The position numbers and the translations under genes are program-made. A DNA stretch of 64,000 nt. Origin: Limnanthes douglasii subsp. nivea. Its lineage: Eukaryota > Streptophyta > Magnoliopsida > Brassicales > Limnanthaceae. The stretch spans positions 74,508,273 to 74,572,272 of the forward strand of contig JAUPFV010000003.1 of assembly GCA_036936605.1 (NCBI GenBank), read 5' to 3'. Below are positions 33,535 to 45,346 of the stretch, piece by piece (positions within the stretch are counted from its first letter, which is position 1; every line of letters begins with the position of its first letter). The notes below the pieces were generated by a model. It was not told where the DNA came from. It searched no databases and saw only the letters and a list, made by a program, of their open reading frames with translations.

Positions 33535-33619
33535 CTATAAATACCTCATAAGAAGGAATCACTCTCAAAGGAGTTCTAGAGAGAGAAAGTTTTGTCCGGA
33601 CCATTCTAGAGAGAGAAAG
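33535..33619 (+). promoter_or_regulatory. Putative aORF promoter of element B: TATA box and GA-rich leader
   Basis: CTATAAATAC at 33535-33544 is followed by TTCTAGAGAGAGAAAG at 33574-33589 and again at 33604-33619, just before the aORF ATG at 33628. Element C has the same TATA and the same GA-rich motif in the same order. The direction is that of the aORF, opposite to the LTR promoter. Confidence 0.6.
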
Positions 33620-33627
33620 CAAGTTTT

Positions 33628-36209
33628 ATGAGAAAAAAGAACCCGACGCCAAAACCGAAAACAAAAAAGAAAGAGTCTGCGTTTGGATTTGTTGATTGGG
33701 CTAGTATTGGTGACCGTGCTGAAGAGTACCGAGCCGCGGGATTAATTTGGAGTTCTGACACAAAGCCTTTTACGCTCGTGCCACTTCCCCACGACCCCAT
33801 CCTTCCTGATCTGGTCCCCGCTGAATCCTTAGTTATACCCGACCCATCCGGCACAAAAACCCCCGACGCCATTGTTATTCCTTCAAGCAGCAGTTCTCCA
33901 CACTCCCCCGCTACTCAACTCAACCGCCTGACGCCTTCGTCAGTGAATTCTCATACTGCTCCGACCCCTTTTCTTCCCCGACGTCGAGGCAAAGCTAAAT
34001 TTCTTTCCATGGGCGACTCACACACCTCAACTTCGCCTGCGGGTGAAAATTCTCCTGAAATATTCCAGCTTACTCCCGACATTCAAGGGTACCGTACCGG
34101 CGTCAATACTGCGCGTACTCATTTAGGCCTTAACCAACGAGATCAGAACCGGCAAGAGCCCGAGACGGACCGTGCTTGTAAATAGCGAAAAGAGTCGTAA
34201 CTCGCCCGAACCGGAAGCAGTTCCGGTTTTGCAGATCCTCCTGCGGCCAGCCCCCTAGATCTGATACAGTCCCGGTAGAATTTACCCGAAGAGCCAGAAG
34301 CGGATATTTTGGCTGCTGAGGAAGGTATTGCCGTTATTGGAAATGTTGTTGCTCCTCCCGTAGAGCCTCTTCCCGCGGAGATTGAAGCAGTCATAACCAC
34401 AAATTACCATCGCTGGTTGCCCCGAGACAACGTCATTTCCCTTTTCGAGGGCAAGTACCTTTATTTCTCTACTGAAGAGCAAGAAGAACTTATGATCCGG
34501 TGGAGTATCCCGGAGTGCATTAGCGTTCGATTCCCCGTTCCTGGGGAGACGCCGGTGCATGTTCGGTCACGTGAGATCGTAATCTTCACCAAGCTCTTCA
34601 ACTGGGGTCTGAGGTTTCCTCTGGATCCTGAGATTGCTCTGTATTTCTAGACCCTCAACATCTGCCCCTCACAGCTAAGGCCCAACGCGTGGTATACGCT
34701 GATGTCGTGTATAATGGCTTCACGCCTATCGGGTCGGGTCATGCCAATGGCCGAGTACATAGCCATGTCACGGATCTCGAAATCCCTTAAGTCTCCTTTC
34801 TTCTATTCTTCCTTGGCCAATACCTGGAAGATTTTGAATGACTTTCTCGAAGGCGATAAAGGTTGGAAGCATCGGTTCGTCTTCCTCAGTGGCTGTTGGG
34901 AAAACGGTCGCCCATATAGCGAGGAGAACCCGAGGCGATTGATGCAAACCTGGGTTCCTGATGGTATATTATTATTATATATGTATATAGTTTTTTTTTA
35001 ACGGACCGATCCTTTGTGCAGTGTCGAAGGAGTTTATCCAAGGGCTGAAGAAAGACCACTTCAAACCTGGCAAAGTAACCTTCCAAATTTTGAAGGACTA
35101 TGCCAGGAAGCACCAGGGTCGGGCGTTCCATCACGCCTTCAAGGATACGAACCTGATCATGAGCAACCTCTGGCGTTGCTCGTCTGAGCCGCTTACGATT
35201 AAGCAACTGCGCCAACCACCCAGCTTGGTGGACTTGGCTGCGAATACAAATGCGCCTGACGCACACTTGTTTCTTCCGAAGCGTAACAAGGCTCCCAGCA
35301 AGCGCCCCAAGTTGGATGAAGAAGCCGAGCAGGCCAATGCCAAGGCTGAAGGGGCCGCCGTCGAGGGACAACAAGAGGAAGCTGCCGCTGCGGATGGCGA
35401 GGCCCATCGGTCTGAGGAGCTGGCCAAGAAGTAGAAAGGAAAGGCGGAAGCAGACGGTGCTCAGACCAAAAAGTCGAAGCGTGCGAAGAAGGAGGGCCGA
35501 TCTGCCGCTGCATCTGTTTCTGCTGATAATGCAACCGTCCCGGAGCTTTTTGATCAATACGGGGGGGGTTAAGGGTGCGACTGTGGCCGATCCCATAGCG
35601 GTGGTACCCGACGATGCGAGTCCCTCAAAGGCCTCGAAAGATGTCGTGGCGTCATCGAGTGGTACCAAGCTACCGGTACTGTCCGTCCCGGGAAGTCTGC
35701 ATACTTTCCCTTTGCTGATAACAGACAGTTTGTCCTTGTCTCTGTACAATATGATCGTGCCCTTGGCGATGAAGGAGCGGCGGGCAGCAGATCTAAGTCA
35801 TAAGCTAACGGACGCAGAGGGGAAGGTTGCCACACTTGAGGAGGAAGTGAGGAAAGAAAAGGCAGCTCAGAGGCTGTTGGAAGAGAAGCTGAAGACGGTC
35901 AAAAAAACCTTGACACGAGTCAGAAAAGACCGGGATGACCGCGCTGGGAAGTTAGGTCAGGAAATATTCGAGCTAAAGGCTGCTAATGCCCTTTTTGCTG
36001 AACAGTGCCATAAGTGGATGGAGAAGGAGACGGCCGATGCTAAGGCCGCCTATGTGCTGACCTTTCATCATCGCTTTCCCGACCTGCCTCTTGGGTCAAT
36101 GTGGCTAGATGTTCTTGAGGCCGATTGCCCCGATGGTATAGTTTGTGAGGACGACGAGACGGACGACACCGAACCCAAGTTTGAGGAAGAGGATGTTTCT
36201 GAAAATTAA
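33628..36209 (+). pseudogene. Antisense ORF of Tat element B, broken
   Basis: Homologue of the protein at 123-2933. The N-terminus has RAEEYRAAGLIWSSDTKP (compare RAKEYKAAGLIYNG in A), the core has VPGETPVHVRSREIVIFTKL and NWGLRFPLDPEI. After the intron (34964-35021) come SNLWRCSSEPL and a coiled coil around 35800-36000. Lesions: in-frame stops at 34183, about 34279, 34648 and 35432, and a frame change near 35560-35572 at a run of eight G. The start ATG at 33628 sits right after the leader motif. Confidence 0.85.
34964..35021 (+). other. Intron in aORF B
   Basis: Donor GTATAT at 34964 and acceptor TTTGTGCAG ending 35021 bracket 58 bp. Splicing joins in phase 1 after the conserved TWVPD, at the same place as in element A. 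It is short for a plant intron. Confidence 0.55.
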
Positions 36210-36260
36210 TATCCACAATCATAACGTTGTTTTTCATATGGCTCTTATAAATTCATAGTT

Positions 36261-36680
36261 GGTTGGGAACAAATAATGTAGATTGGTAGAATACCAAAAA
36301 GCCATTTAATGTTCTGTTGATCAATGTCAATTGAAACTTTTCCCATAGGGTTGGGAATATAAGATGTAGATCAGTGTAAACACTGAAAAACCAGTGAAGG
36401 TTCTGTTGATCAATCTAAATTGAAAATTTCACCATAGGGTTGGAAATATAAGATGTAGATCAGCTTAAACACTGAAAAACCATTTAAGGTTCTGTCGATC
36501 AATCAAATTGAAATTTTTTCCATAGGGTCGGGAATATAAGATCTAGATCAGTTTAAACACTGAAAAACAATTTAAGGTTCTTTTGATCAATCTAAATTGA
36601 AAATTTTCCCATAGGGTTGGGAATATAAGATGTAGATCAGTTTAAACACTGAAAAACCATTTAACGTTATGTTAATCAAT
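36261..36680. repeat. 88-89-bp tandem repeat, about 4.8 copies
   Basis: Units start at 36261, 36349, 36438, 36526 and 36615 with GGTTGGGAATATAAGATGT or variants, and include CACTGAAAAACCATTTAA. The first copy is the most diverged. It lies between aORF and integrase, as in A and C, but the unit sequence is unrelated. Confidence 0.92.
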
Positions 36681-36895
36681 TAAGATCATCAAGAGTTGTC
36701 CATCAGCTCGTCAGCTTATGGACTCCTTTTTAATATTTCGGAGATATAAAGGCAAAATTTTGAATTAAAAAAGGTATGTTGCCATGGATTCCTTATTAAA
36801 ACCTTCTCACGCCACCGAGGTAGGAAAGAGTACATCCCCGACCAAAGGTTCTTACATAAACAATGGTTGCGAAAAAGTTACAAGAATCAACAAAG

Positions 36896-39800
36896 TTACT
36901 CCAAATATAGTTTCAAATGTTCAATGTTCCATGGGAGCCTCAGCAAACGCCCGTGCGTGTCCTGCAATCGGTATGTTCCACTCTTAATCCGTTCAATTGG
37001 GGCGAGCTTGTTGAGGCTCTTATCTTTGGTATGCAGAAAAACTCTCCTCAAAACCTTATCCCCGACTTTGAACTCTTGTCGACGTACTTTTGACGTATAC
37101 CGACTCCTCATTAAGGTCTGATAATGTAAAGAATTTAGTTGAGCTCGGCTCTTTTTTTCTTCTATCAGATCTAGAGCTAGTCGTCTGTCGTCGCCGTATT
37201 CATTTTTCGCATAGGTACCGACCCTAAAAGATAGGAAGATTGATTCTTCTGGGGTGACGGCATCCATTCCATAAACTAAAGCATAAGGCGATTATTTGGT
37301 CGTCGTTCGAGGTATGGTTCGGTAAGCCCACAATACTTCCTACAGGTAATCCGGCCACTTACTAGCTTTCCCTTCTAAATTCTTTTTGAGTTCGTCCAAA
37401 ATGGTTTGGTTCGTAACTTCGACTTGCCCGCTTACTTGGGGATGGAAGGGGGCGGAAAAGCATTGCCTAATCCTATGGGTCGTACAAAAACATTTCATCT
37501 CGTGCCTATCGAACTGGGGTCCGTTATCTATGGTGAGCTTCTGAGGTACCCCGAACCTACAGCAGATGTTCGACCAAATAAATTTTATGATATCCTTAGT
37601 TTTTGTTCCCGATAATGGCTCGGCTTCTACCCATTTGGAATAGTAATCCACAGCCACCACGATCGTTTGTCTTCCACCGGACGCCATCGGTAACAGCCCT
37701 ACTAGGTCCATTCCCCATCGGTCAAACGGTAGCCCTTCGGATATTGATTCTAAGGGGGCTGCGGGTATATTTATCGCATGCGTGAATCTTTGACAGGTGT
37801 CGCAGGTTTTTACTATTTGCTGGGCGTCGGCTGTTACTGTTGGCCAATAGAAACCGGCGAGAAAAATTCTCTGTATCAGTGCTTTGTAACCGCAATGAGC
37901 CGCGCTTTCTCCATCATGTAATTCAGACACAATTATCTGCGACTCATTTACCCCTAAGCATCTCAGTAAAGACCTGCTGAACGACTTTTTGTATAGGATG
38001 TCCCCCAACAAAACATAGCCCCGAGCTTTGTTTCGTATTTTCCGAGCCGAGTTACCATCGTTAGGTAGTAGTCATTTGGCCAGGAAAGCTATAATATCCC
38101 TCCGCCAGTCTGATATAGTTACCGAGGACACCTGACAAGCGATCTCTAGTCGGTTAGCCATCTCTATCCTTTTTATAATCGATGGGTTTTCTTGTTCGGT
38201 TATCCATGGGTAATTGCTTGAGCAGGATGCCGACGCTAGGGAGTCGGCGATCATATTTTCTACTCTGGGGACATGCTCATACGTTACTTTGGAAAATGAC
38301 GCGACTAATATTCTTAGTGCCACCAAGTACTGAACCAGGTGCTCGTTCCTAGCTTCCGACGCTCCCGAGGCTTGATTAATCAAAAGTTGAGAATCACTTA
38401 TAAGACGTATGTGCGTGGCCCCGCACACCTGTGCTAGTCTCAAACCGGCTAGGGAAGCTTCATATTCCGCTTCGTTGTTGCAAGTAGAGAAACCAAAACG
38501 GATTGCATGGTGCATACTTATGCTCGTAGGGGTGACTATCTGTACGTCCGCGCCGCATCCATTAACGTTTGATCCTCCATCGGTTCGGATCACCCACTCA
38601 TTTGGTTTGTCCGCTTCGGGCGGTGCTTCTTGGTCCGGGCGGTCGAAATAGAACTCGACTATAAAATCGGCTAGAGTCTGGCCTTTGATAGCAATTATTG
38701 GCTCAAAGTTGATATCGAAATCGCCTAACTCGACCGACCATTTAGACATTCTTCCCGACATGTCCGGTCGCTGAAGCACATACTTGAGTGGAAACGAGGT
38801 TCGAACGACAATGGGGTGGGCCTGAAAGTGTGGCAGCATTTTTCATGTTGCGGTCACCAAAGCCATGGCCATTTTTCCAACCTCAAATATCGCGTCTCCG
38901 CATCCAATAGGCTTTTGCTCACGAAGTACACCTCTTTGGGAATCATTCCCGACTCACTAATCAGAGCCGCACTTACTATAAAATCTGAAATCGCTATGTA
39001 AAGAAAAAGAGTTTCCCCTGTCTGGGGCTTCGTTAGAAGGTTCGGGGATGACAAGTAAGTTTTGATCCCCAAAAAGGTTGTGCTGCAAGCCAGTGTCCAA
39101 ACGAAATTCTTAGCGTTTCTCAAGACCTGAAAAAATAGAGCGCACTTGTCAGATGAACGAGAAATAAATCGATTTAAGGCCGCAAGGCGTCCGGTTAATA
39201 TCTGGACCTCCTTGATATTCTTGGGTGGTGTCATGTCGGTAAGAGCTTGTAATTGGATCGGGTCTGCTTTGATCTCTTTTTTGCTAACAAAGAACCCCAA
39301 GAACTTGCCCGACCTTACCCCAAAGGAGCATTTATCCGGGTTCAATTTGAGGTTTATACCCCTTAGATTATCAAAGGTTTCCCTAAAATCAGCGAGATGG
39401 TCCTCGCCTGTGCCGCTTTTCACTAGCATGTCATCTATGTAAACTTCTATATTCCTCCTTATCTGGCATTCAAAGGTCTTGTTAACCAATCTCTGATAAG
39501 TTGCTCCCGCGTTTTTTAACCCGAACGGCATAACCTTATATCAATATAAGCATCTTCCCGTGATAAATGTTTTTCTTTCCTGATCCGCTGAGTGCAACTT
39601 GATTTGGTTGTAGCGGGCATATGCGTCCATAAAAGAGAGTAATCTGTTTCCCGCCGTGAAATCTACCAACTGGTCAATTCTTGGCATTGGGAAGGGATCC
39701 TTTGGGCATGCTCGATTAAGGTCGGTAAAGTCTACACACATCCTTCACTTCCTGTTCTTCTTTTTTACTAGGACGGGATTGGACGTCCAGAGTGGATAAC

Positions 39801-40293
39801 TTGATTCTTTAATGTGCCCGACGCTGAGCATCTGTTTAACTTCGCTCAGAATGATTTCTGCCTTTTCTGGGGAAAAGGCGCGACGCTTCTGTGAGATGGG
39901 TCCGACATTCTTGTTGATAGTTAACTTGTAAATCACATGTTTCTCTGGGACTCCGGTCATATCCTTCGAACACCAGGCGAACAAATCTAAATTTTCCTGC
40001 AGCAATAATACCAATCGTTTCTTGAAGTCTGGTGACAATTTGATTCCTATCTGTAAAACTTTTCCTTTGATAAATTGGTATTTGTCGCATTCTTCGTCGG
40101 TGGTTAAAAAACTGGGAGCTTCCCTAGGATCATCGACGGGTAGTGACCCTAAGGAAAGTCTCACTAATTGCTAGTCCCGCGCTTGCTCCATCTCTTGATC
40201 CCTTTTCGGTGCTAACGCCGCTCGGTAGCATTCTCTTACCGCTTTCTAGCTGGTTTGCACTATCCCCACGTTGTTCCCGACCACGTTAATCTA
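36896..40293 (-). pseudogene. Decayed pol of Tat element B
   Basis: From right to left: protease tail (NVVGNNVGIVQTS with a stop), the UAG at 40173-40171, RT (40164-38854; CVDFTDLNRACPKDPFPMPR, catalytic VYIDDMLVKS), RNase H (39000-38650), archaeal-type RNase H (38840-38072; RTDGGSNVNGCGA and NNEAEYEASLAGL), zinc motif (HDGESAAHCGYKAL) and integrase (VAVDYYSKWVEAEP, TIDNGPQFD, SGQVEVTNQT; 38011-36896). Frames change near 39740, 39535, 38850, 38050 and 37340. Every domain is recognisable but none forms a complete polyprotein. Confidence 0.92.
40165..40173 (-). promoter_or_regulatory. UAG CAA UUA at the protease-RT border of element B
   Basis: On the coding strand the bases are TAG followed by CAATTA, the exact CAR-YYA context of tobamovirus-type readthrough. 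It lies 17 codons after ECY, as in element A. The decayed state of B weakens any claim of present function but not the positional match. Confidence 0.6.
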
Positions 40294-40445
40294 ACAAATA
40301 CTCAACAAAAAGAAATTTTCGACGAAACATAATACTAAATATCATGACCTAAGTTAGTCTAACAAAACTAAAACTTTTTTGTTGAAGAAAAATAAAAATC
40401 GTTAACAAAACATAATACTAAAGATCACGTGGTATGAAAGAACTA
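40294..40445. repeat. Right copy of duplicated flank around element B
   Basis: It matches 32623-32783 with few differences, including ACATAATACTAAATATC and GGTATGAAAGAACTA, then continues into GCGACTTCATCATACG. It therefore contains the uninterrupted version of the site where the LTR of B sits. Confidence 0.9.
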
Positions 40446-43048
40446 GCGACTTCATCATACGTTTTCTTTAAGTTTTTTTGCTTAATCTCTCTAGTATATG
40501 ATGTTGCATTTTGGTTCATAATCTAAAATAAATATTCAACAACCATATTATTATCAAATCACACAAACCATATCAATTTAGATATAAAGGTATATCGATC
40601 ATAACAAACAAAATGATGACATAAAACACCTTGAAAATAATATGTCAATGATGAATGGGATAAATAACTTTAATATGGAAAGATAGAAGTAAAATGATCT
40701 TACAAGAGTTGCATATTTTCGGAGGTCATAAAAGAAAATAGAAGTTTTAGAAAAAAGCTAGAAAATGATTATTTATGCATAAAGTGAGAATATCTCTCTC
40801 TTTTTTTGGGTGTACTTCTATTTATAATACTTCTAGGTATAAAATTATATAATGCCTTTTTTACAATTCTAAAGTTCTTGAATAAGCCTAAAACCTTCTT
40901 GAATAAGCTTTGTGCCAAGTTAGGTCTAGATACTTTTTCATATTGTTAATATGGCTTTTGTTATGTCATTTTACCTCGTCCATCATTTCAAGCTCATATT
41001 ATCGTACAGAATAATATTTATCTCTACTCCTCTATGTTAATATATATGAATACTATTTAAAAATCTATTGTTTTGTTCTAGAGATCCAATTTAGGTTTTA
41101 TAATTAAACTATAACTAAATGAAACTAAAAGGACAATCAAAGAGTAATCAATCAATAAAAAAATAATCCAGAGTTATTGAACGTGTAATTTGCATCGCTA
41201 TAAATTTTTATAGTTAAATTAATTTACATTTTATATTATTTCTTAAATCAGATTCTTTTACGGATTATTTTTAACATCTCTCAATCTCGGACAACTAATT
41301 TTATTTTATTAACCGAATATATCTCTAAACTCTTACCTATTACAATTGGATCATACACACTAGAAGGCTAGTTCATATCTCAATTGGTCATGTTCATAGT
41401 ATACGACTCATTCAACCTATAGGTATGAATATAAATTATAAATAAGTTTTACCACTTGGTCTCCACCTATATCTAAAAACATTCAATTGAACCCGTAACT
41501 AATTAAAAGCATTAAAATCAATATCAATACTATATATAAAAATTAAATATAAAAGAACATAGAATTAATTCACAATAAAACTGCTTAAAAAGGTTCAATA
41601 ACCTAAAAAAAGGTTTAACTCTGGCTAAACATAATCATTAAACATAAAAATAGAAGAATAAAAAGAAGATAATAAAACTCTTGTTCTTGAAATCATGAAG
41701 TTATTTCTTGTTCCTTTCAGTGAGTGATATGATTATTGAGTGATGTTTTTTTTATAAATAAATATCCATTACTTATAGCCTAAAATCTTATCTTTGTTAA
41801 TAGATAAACTTGATCTTTAAACTTTAGATAATGGTTATAATAGATAACTAAATTTATCTTTGACCTTAGATAAGTAATTATTTGTATAAATAATGGGTCT
41901 TCACTTCTTAATGTACAACTAAAATAAGTTAGTTTTTATTTCTCTTTCTTATTTTCCATTACTTTGATTCTTGAATTTGAGTGTTTTAATTGGTTTCTTT
42001 CTTTTAACTCATTTGTTTTTTTTTATGTTTTTCTCCATTTTAGCTTTTTTTTTTCAATTTAGTTTTTTTCCTTTTAATCGATGAATCACTCAGTTAGTTA
42101 TTAAATCCAAAATTAACCATAAATATTAACGAATCAAAATATGTCATACATTAGACTAACTAATAAATTAGTATAAAATATATAAACCAAAGATAAATAT
42201 CAACTTATTAAAATATATTATATATTATTTTGCTAGTCATAAGTAAAAGATAAATGTCACAATTTATAAAGATTTGAACAAAATACATCATTATACAATA
42301 TAAAACAATACCAAAATTTCTATTTTCACCGCAACTTCATACGAGAATTGAACCCACGCATTATAGAAGAAAACATTTAATAAGCTAAAAAAAATTAATT
42401 TTTTTTCTAAATTATATTTTTATTACATAATCATTTACTTGAATATTCTTAAACATCTTCACTAATAGAACAAAATAGTATAATGTTTTCTCTTTAGTAA
42501 TCATCAATATACATTTTTCTATCATATTTATTTATCCATGTCACAATAAATGAATCTTAACTTAGATGGCCAAGGTCATTTGATGATAACGCATTCTAAA
42601 TTATATATAAATTTATAATAAGTAGAATAGACATTTTTTAGTTGATGGATTATTTATCGTGAAAGTAGATAGTCAAGGGACTAATGATTATTCGAAGCTT
42701 CACAGAGAATCTAAATGATACATTGACTTGGAATAAATATAATGATTTTTTGTATATATGGTGACTTATGCAATCTCTAATTTTCTTAAGCTTTCTAATT
42801 AATATATTAACAAGCGTTGCATGTCCTTCATAGTTATTTAAGAGCATTAAATGATGAAGCATCCCAAAATAATTTAATAACTGAAACTAATTTAGCTACA
42901 AAACTAAACAAGTCACAATAATCAATTAACGCAAATTGCTTCTCTTTTTACGTAAATTTCTATAAATCTATTACATGATAAAATAAAATCAAACCATGCA
43001 TCAATCCTCTCTACCAATAAAGTTTGCATATACTAATGTGAAGATACT
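40446..43048. other. AT-rich intergenic, no supported feature
   Basis: About 2.6 kb of very AT-rich DNA with poly-A/T runs. No domain, LTR pair or RNA gene could be made out on either strand. Confidence 0.5.
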
Positions 43049-43861
43049 GCTAGAATATATCTCACCAACTAATGTGATATTGTCCGTTTTGGGCGATTAT
43101 AACCACACATGCGAGAATATATCTCACCAACTAATGTGATATTGTCCGCTTTGGGCGATTATAACCACACATACTTGCTCTTGATTTACTCCTAAAAGAC
43201 CTTACATTAGTTGAGATATTTCATCCACTTATATATTGTATATTCTTTTCAGTCTAAGTGATATGGGGTGGAGGACCAAATTTAATCTTAACACTCTCCC
43301 TCGAACTTGATCCGTGAAATGCGTTCCTCCTTGATTCACCCATCACACCGCTTAGAACGCAACAGAAGTTGCAACCTCGCTCTAATACCATGTTAGAATT
43401 TATATATCTCACCAATTAATGTAATATTGTCCGCTTTAGGTCGGCAGACCCGCACAGGTTTGCTCTTGGTTCACTCCCAAAAGGCCTCACTTTAGTTGAA
43501 ATGTATCATTCCATTATATATTGTATTTTATTTTGAGTCTAAACGATGTGGGATAATGGACCAAGTTTAATCTTAACATTTTCCCTTAAATTTGATTCGT
43601 GGAATGTATTTCACCTCACTCAATGCACTCATCGCATCACTTAGAACGCAGGTTGCAACCTCGTTCTGATACCATGTTAGAATATGTATCTCACCAACTA
43701 ATGTGACATTGTTCGCTTTTGGTCTACAAACCCGCACGACTTTGTTTTGTGTTCACTCCCAAAAGGCCTCACACTAATGGGGATACATTATTTACTAATG
43801 TAATATTGATCTTTCCCATGTTTAACCTATATGGGATGTGAGACTTTGGTCACACCTAACA
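43049..43861 (-). mobile_element. TRIM-like array: three LTRs with two internal segments
   Basis: LTR-like units end at 43293, span 43391-43578 (188 bp) and 43675-43861 (187 bp), each from TGTTAGAAT...TCTCACCAA to TTAACA or CTAACA. The ~97-bp spacers (43294-43390 and 43579-43674) carry a pyrimidine tract (complement of a polypurine tract) at one end and CTCTAATACCA or GTTCTGATACCA (complement of an initiator-Met primer site) at the other. Such tiny LTR-spacer-LTR units without genes fit terminal-repeat retrotransposons in miniature. The first LTR has an internal 62-bp duplication (43053-43110 and 43115-43172). Confidence 0.75.
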
Positions 43862-43984
43862 ATCTTCCTCTCAAACAAAGTACCAGGCTAGAGTTGCACA
43901 ATGTCAGAATTTGAGAATTTCACCCATATCACCCACCAAATCGCGTTCCATCTGAACCAAAAAGTAAAGTCAAGCAGGTCAATA

Positions 43985-44332
43985 GACCCAAAGCAGACAA
44001 TATCACATTAGTTGGTGAGAGATATAAATTCTAACATGGTATTAGAGGGAGGTTACCACCTGCGTTCTAAGCGATGTGATGGGTGTATTGAGTGATTGAA
44101 GCAGAATGTGTTCCGCGGATCAAGTTTAAGAGAGAATATCAAGAGTAAACTTGATTCTATATCCCACATCACTTAGACTGAAAATAATATACGATATATA
44201 AGTGAATGAAATTCTCAACTAAAGTGAGGCATTTTAAGAGTGAACCAACAAGAAACGTTGTGTGTTTCTGCAGACCCAAAGCCGATAATATCACATTAGT
44301 TGATGAGAGATATAAATGCTAATAGTGGTATC
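43985..44332 (+). mobile_element. TRIM-like copy in opposite orientation, cut by element C
   Basis: A partial LTR ends CTAACA at 44036, followed by the primer site TGGTATTAGAG (44037-44047), a spacer, and a second LTR (about 44137-44325, 189 bp). Another TGGTATC begins at 44326 but is interrupted by element C after seven bases. Confidence 0.7.
44328..44332. other. Left target-site duplication GTATC of element C
   Basis: GTATC occurs at 44328-44332 and again at 55234-55238, exactly flanking the two LTRs. Confidence 0.95.
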
Positions 44333-44741
44333 TGAAGAGTTTTGAGAATGTCCGGGGGTGATTTTGTGATACGAGTTTATCTTAGTTTCAATGGTGTATG
44401 TAATACTTAATTATGGAGCCTTTTAGAGAGAGAAAGTGAGAACTTAGCTTAAGTAGAGAGAGAAAGTAATATTATATTCTTTCTTGGAATCTGTGAAGCG
44501 CATGTGGCCCTTATATAGTACAATTGCGGGCCCCATACACTTTACTGTCTACTTATTACACCTTTGATCCCTATATCCTTTATCTTTTCAATAATAGCCA
44601 CTTATATTGTGTTCTATACAATTTCCCCTATTTTAACTTCTTTTTTACCATTCTTTCCCACTAAGACTATTTCTTTACAATTCTTCCTCAATAAGACTAT
44701 TTCTTTACAATTCTTTCCTTGTCTTTTATTCTCCCTTATCA
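44333..44741 (-). repeat. 3' LTR of element C
   Basis: 409 bp from TGAAGAGTTTTGAG to CTCCCTTATCA on the plus strand. It contains AGAGAGAGAAAG twice and matches the right LTR closely. Confidence 0.97.
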
Positions 44742-44756
44742 GTAGCCCCCCAGTCC
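44742..44756 (-). other. Polypurine tract of element C
   Basis: GTAGCCCCCCAGTCC on the plus strand, that is GGACTGGGGGGCTAC on the element strand, adjacent to the 3' LTR. Confidence 0.9.
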
Positions 44757-45279
44757 TAGTAAAAGTTCTTTTACTAGGACTGTGAAGGATTCTCCGATTA
44801 TTCGTTTCAAATCTCCTCGAATAGTTCTCTTCAGACAGATATCGAAATTTTTCGATACCCTAATAATTTGCTTTGAACTTTTGAAGTCAAAGAATCTTCC
44901 TCGAAAATTTCCTTTCTTCGAACCAATCCTGTTAACTGGGGCCCCCTCAGTCCCCGGTGGCCCCATAATCCTTGCACCAATTTAGCCACATGAGCCCCTC
45001 GATATTTACTGTGTCAACGTGCCAAAACTATTAATTTTGAGGCTAAATGGGGTGCTAGGATTCCTGTACACTTCATGACGTCAACAACCGAAAATGTTTG
45101 TCAGCATATGTTTATAGACACGCTTCCTATTCCCAAGACACTTTCTGACTAGAGAATCTCTGCATCTTCCCCCATGGTTTGTGTGTCAGTACAATTTACA
45201 CCTATGTAGCCTATAATGCCCCTAGGCAAACACCAGAAAAAGTCCCCGGGCCTGGTCTATCCGAAAGGCCCACCTTTAT

Positions 45280-45346
45280 CTATAAATACGAATCCCTTCC
45301 CCTCATTACTCCAACTTTTTGTCCAAACTTTTCTAGAGAGAGAAAG
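45280..45346 (+). promoter_or_regulatory. Putative aORF promoter of element C: TATA box and GA-rich leader
   Basis: CTATAAATAC at 45280-45289 is followed by TTTTTGTCC and TTCTAGAGAGAGAAAG at 45331-45346. Element B has TTTTGTCC and the same 16-mer in the same order. The surrounding LTR-to-aORF spacers are otherwise not obviously alike, so these blocks look selectively kept. Confidence 0.6.

Larger units (their letters stand above)
32784..40293 (-). mobile_element. Tat-lineage gypsy element B, 5'-truncated
   Basis: The 3' LTR (32784-33113), polypurine tract, aORF, 88-bp repeat array, integrase, dual RNase H and RT are present on the pattern of A and C. The element ends inside the protease tail at about 40290; gag, most of the protease, primer-binding site and 5' LTR are gone. 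All coding parts are broken. Base composition of its aORF and pol is clearly higher in GC than the surroundings. Confidence 0.9.

Noticed and set aside
34886..35749. Minus-strand 287-codon open frame
   Set aside because: It lies antisense to the aORF of element B, whose frame has clear homologues in A and C; this is a shadow.
42335..42365. Sequence complementary to GGTTCAATTCTCG, like a tRNA/SINE B box
   Set aside because: No A box or cloverleaf partner found nearby; a single short match is not enough for a tRNA or SINE.
43049..44332. Possible Cassandra (5S rRNA-bearing) TRIM
   Set aside because: The GACAATATC phrase is reminiscent, but no 5S rRNA promoter region could be recognised in the LTRs.
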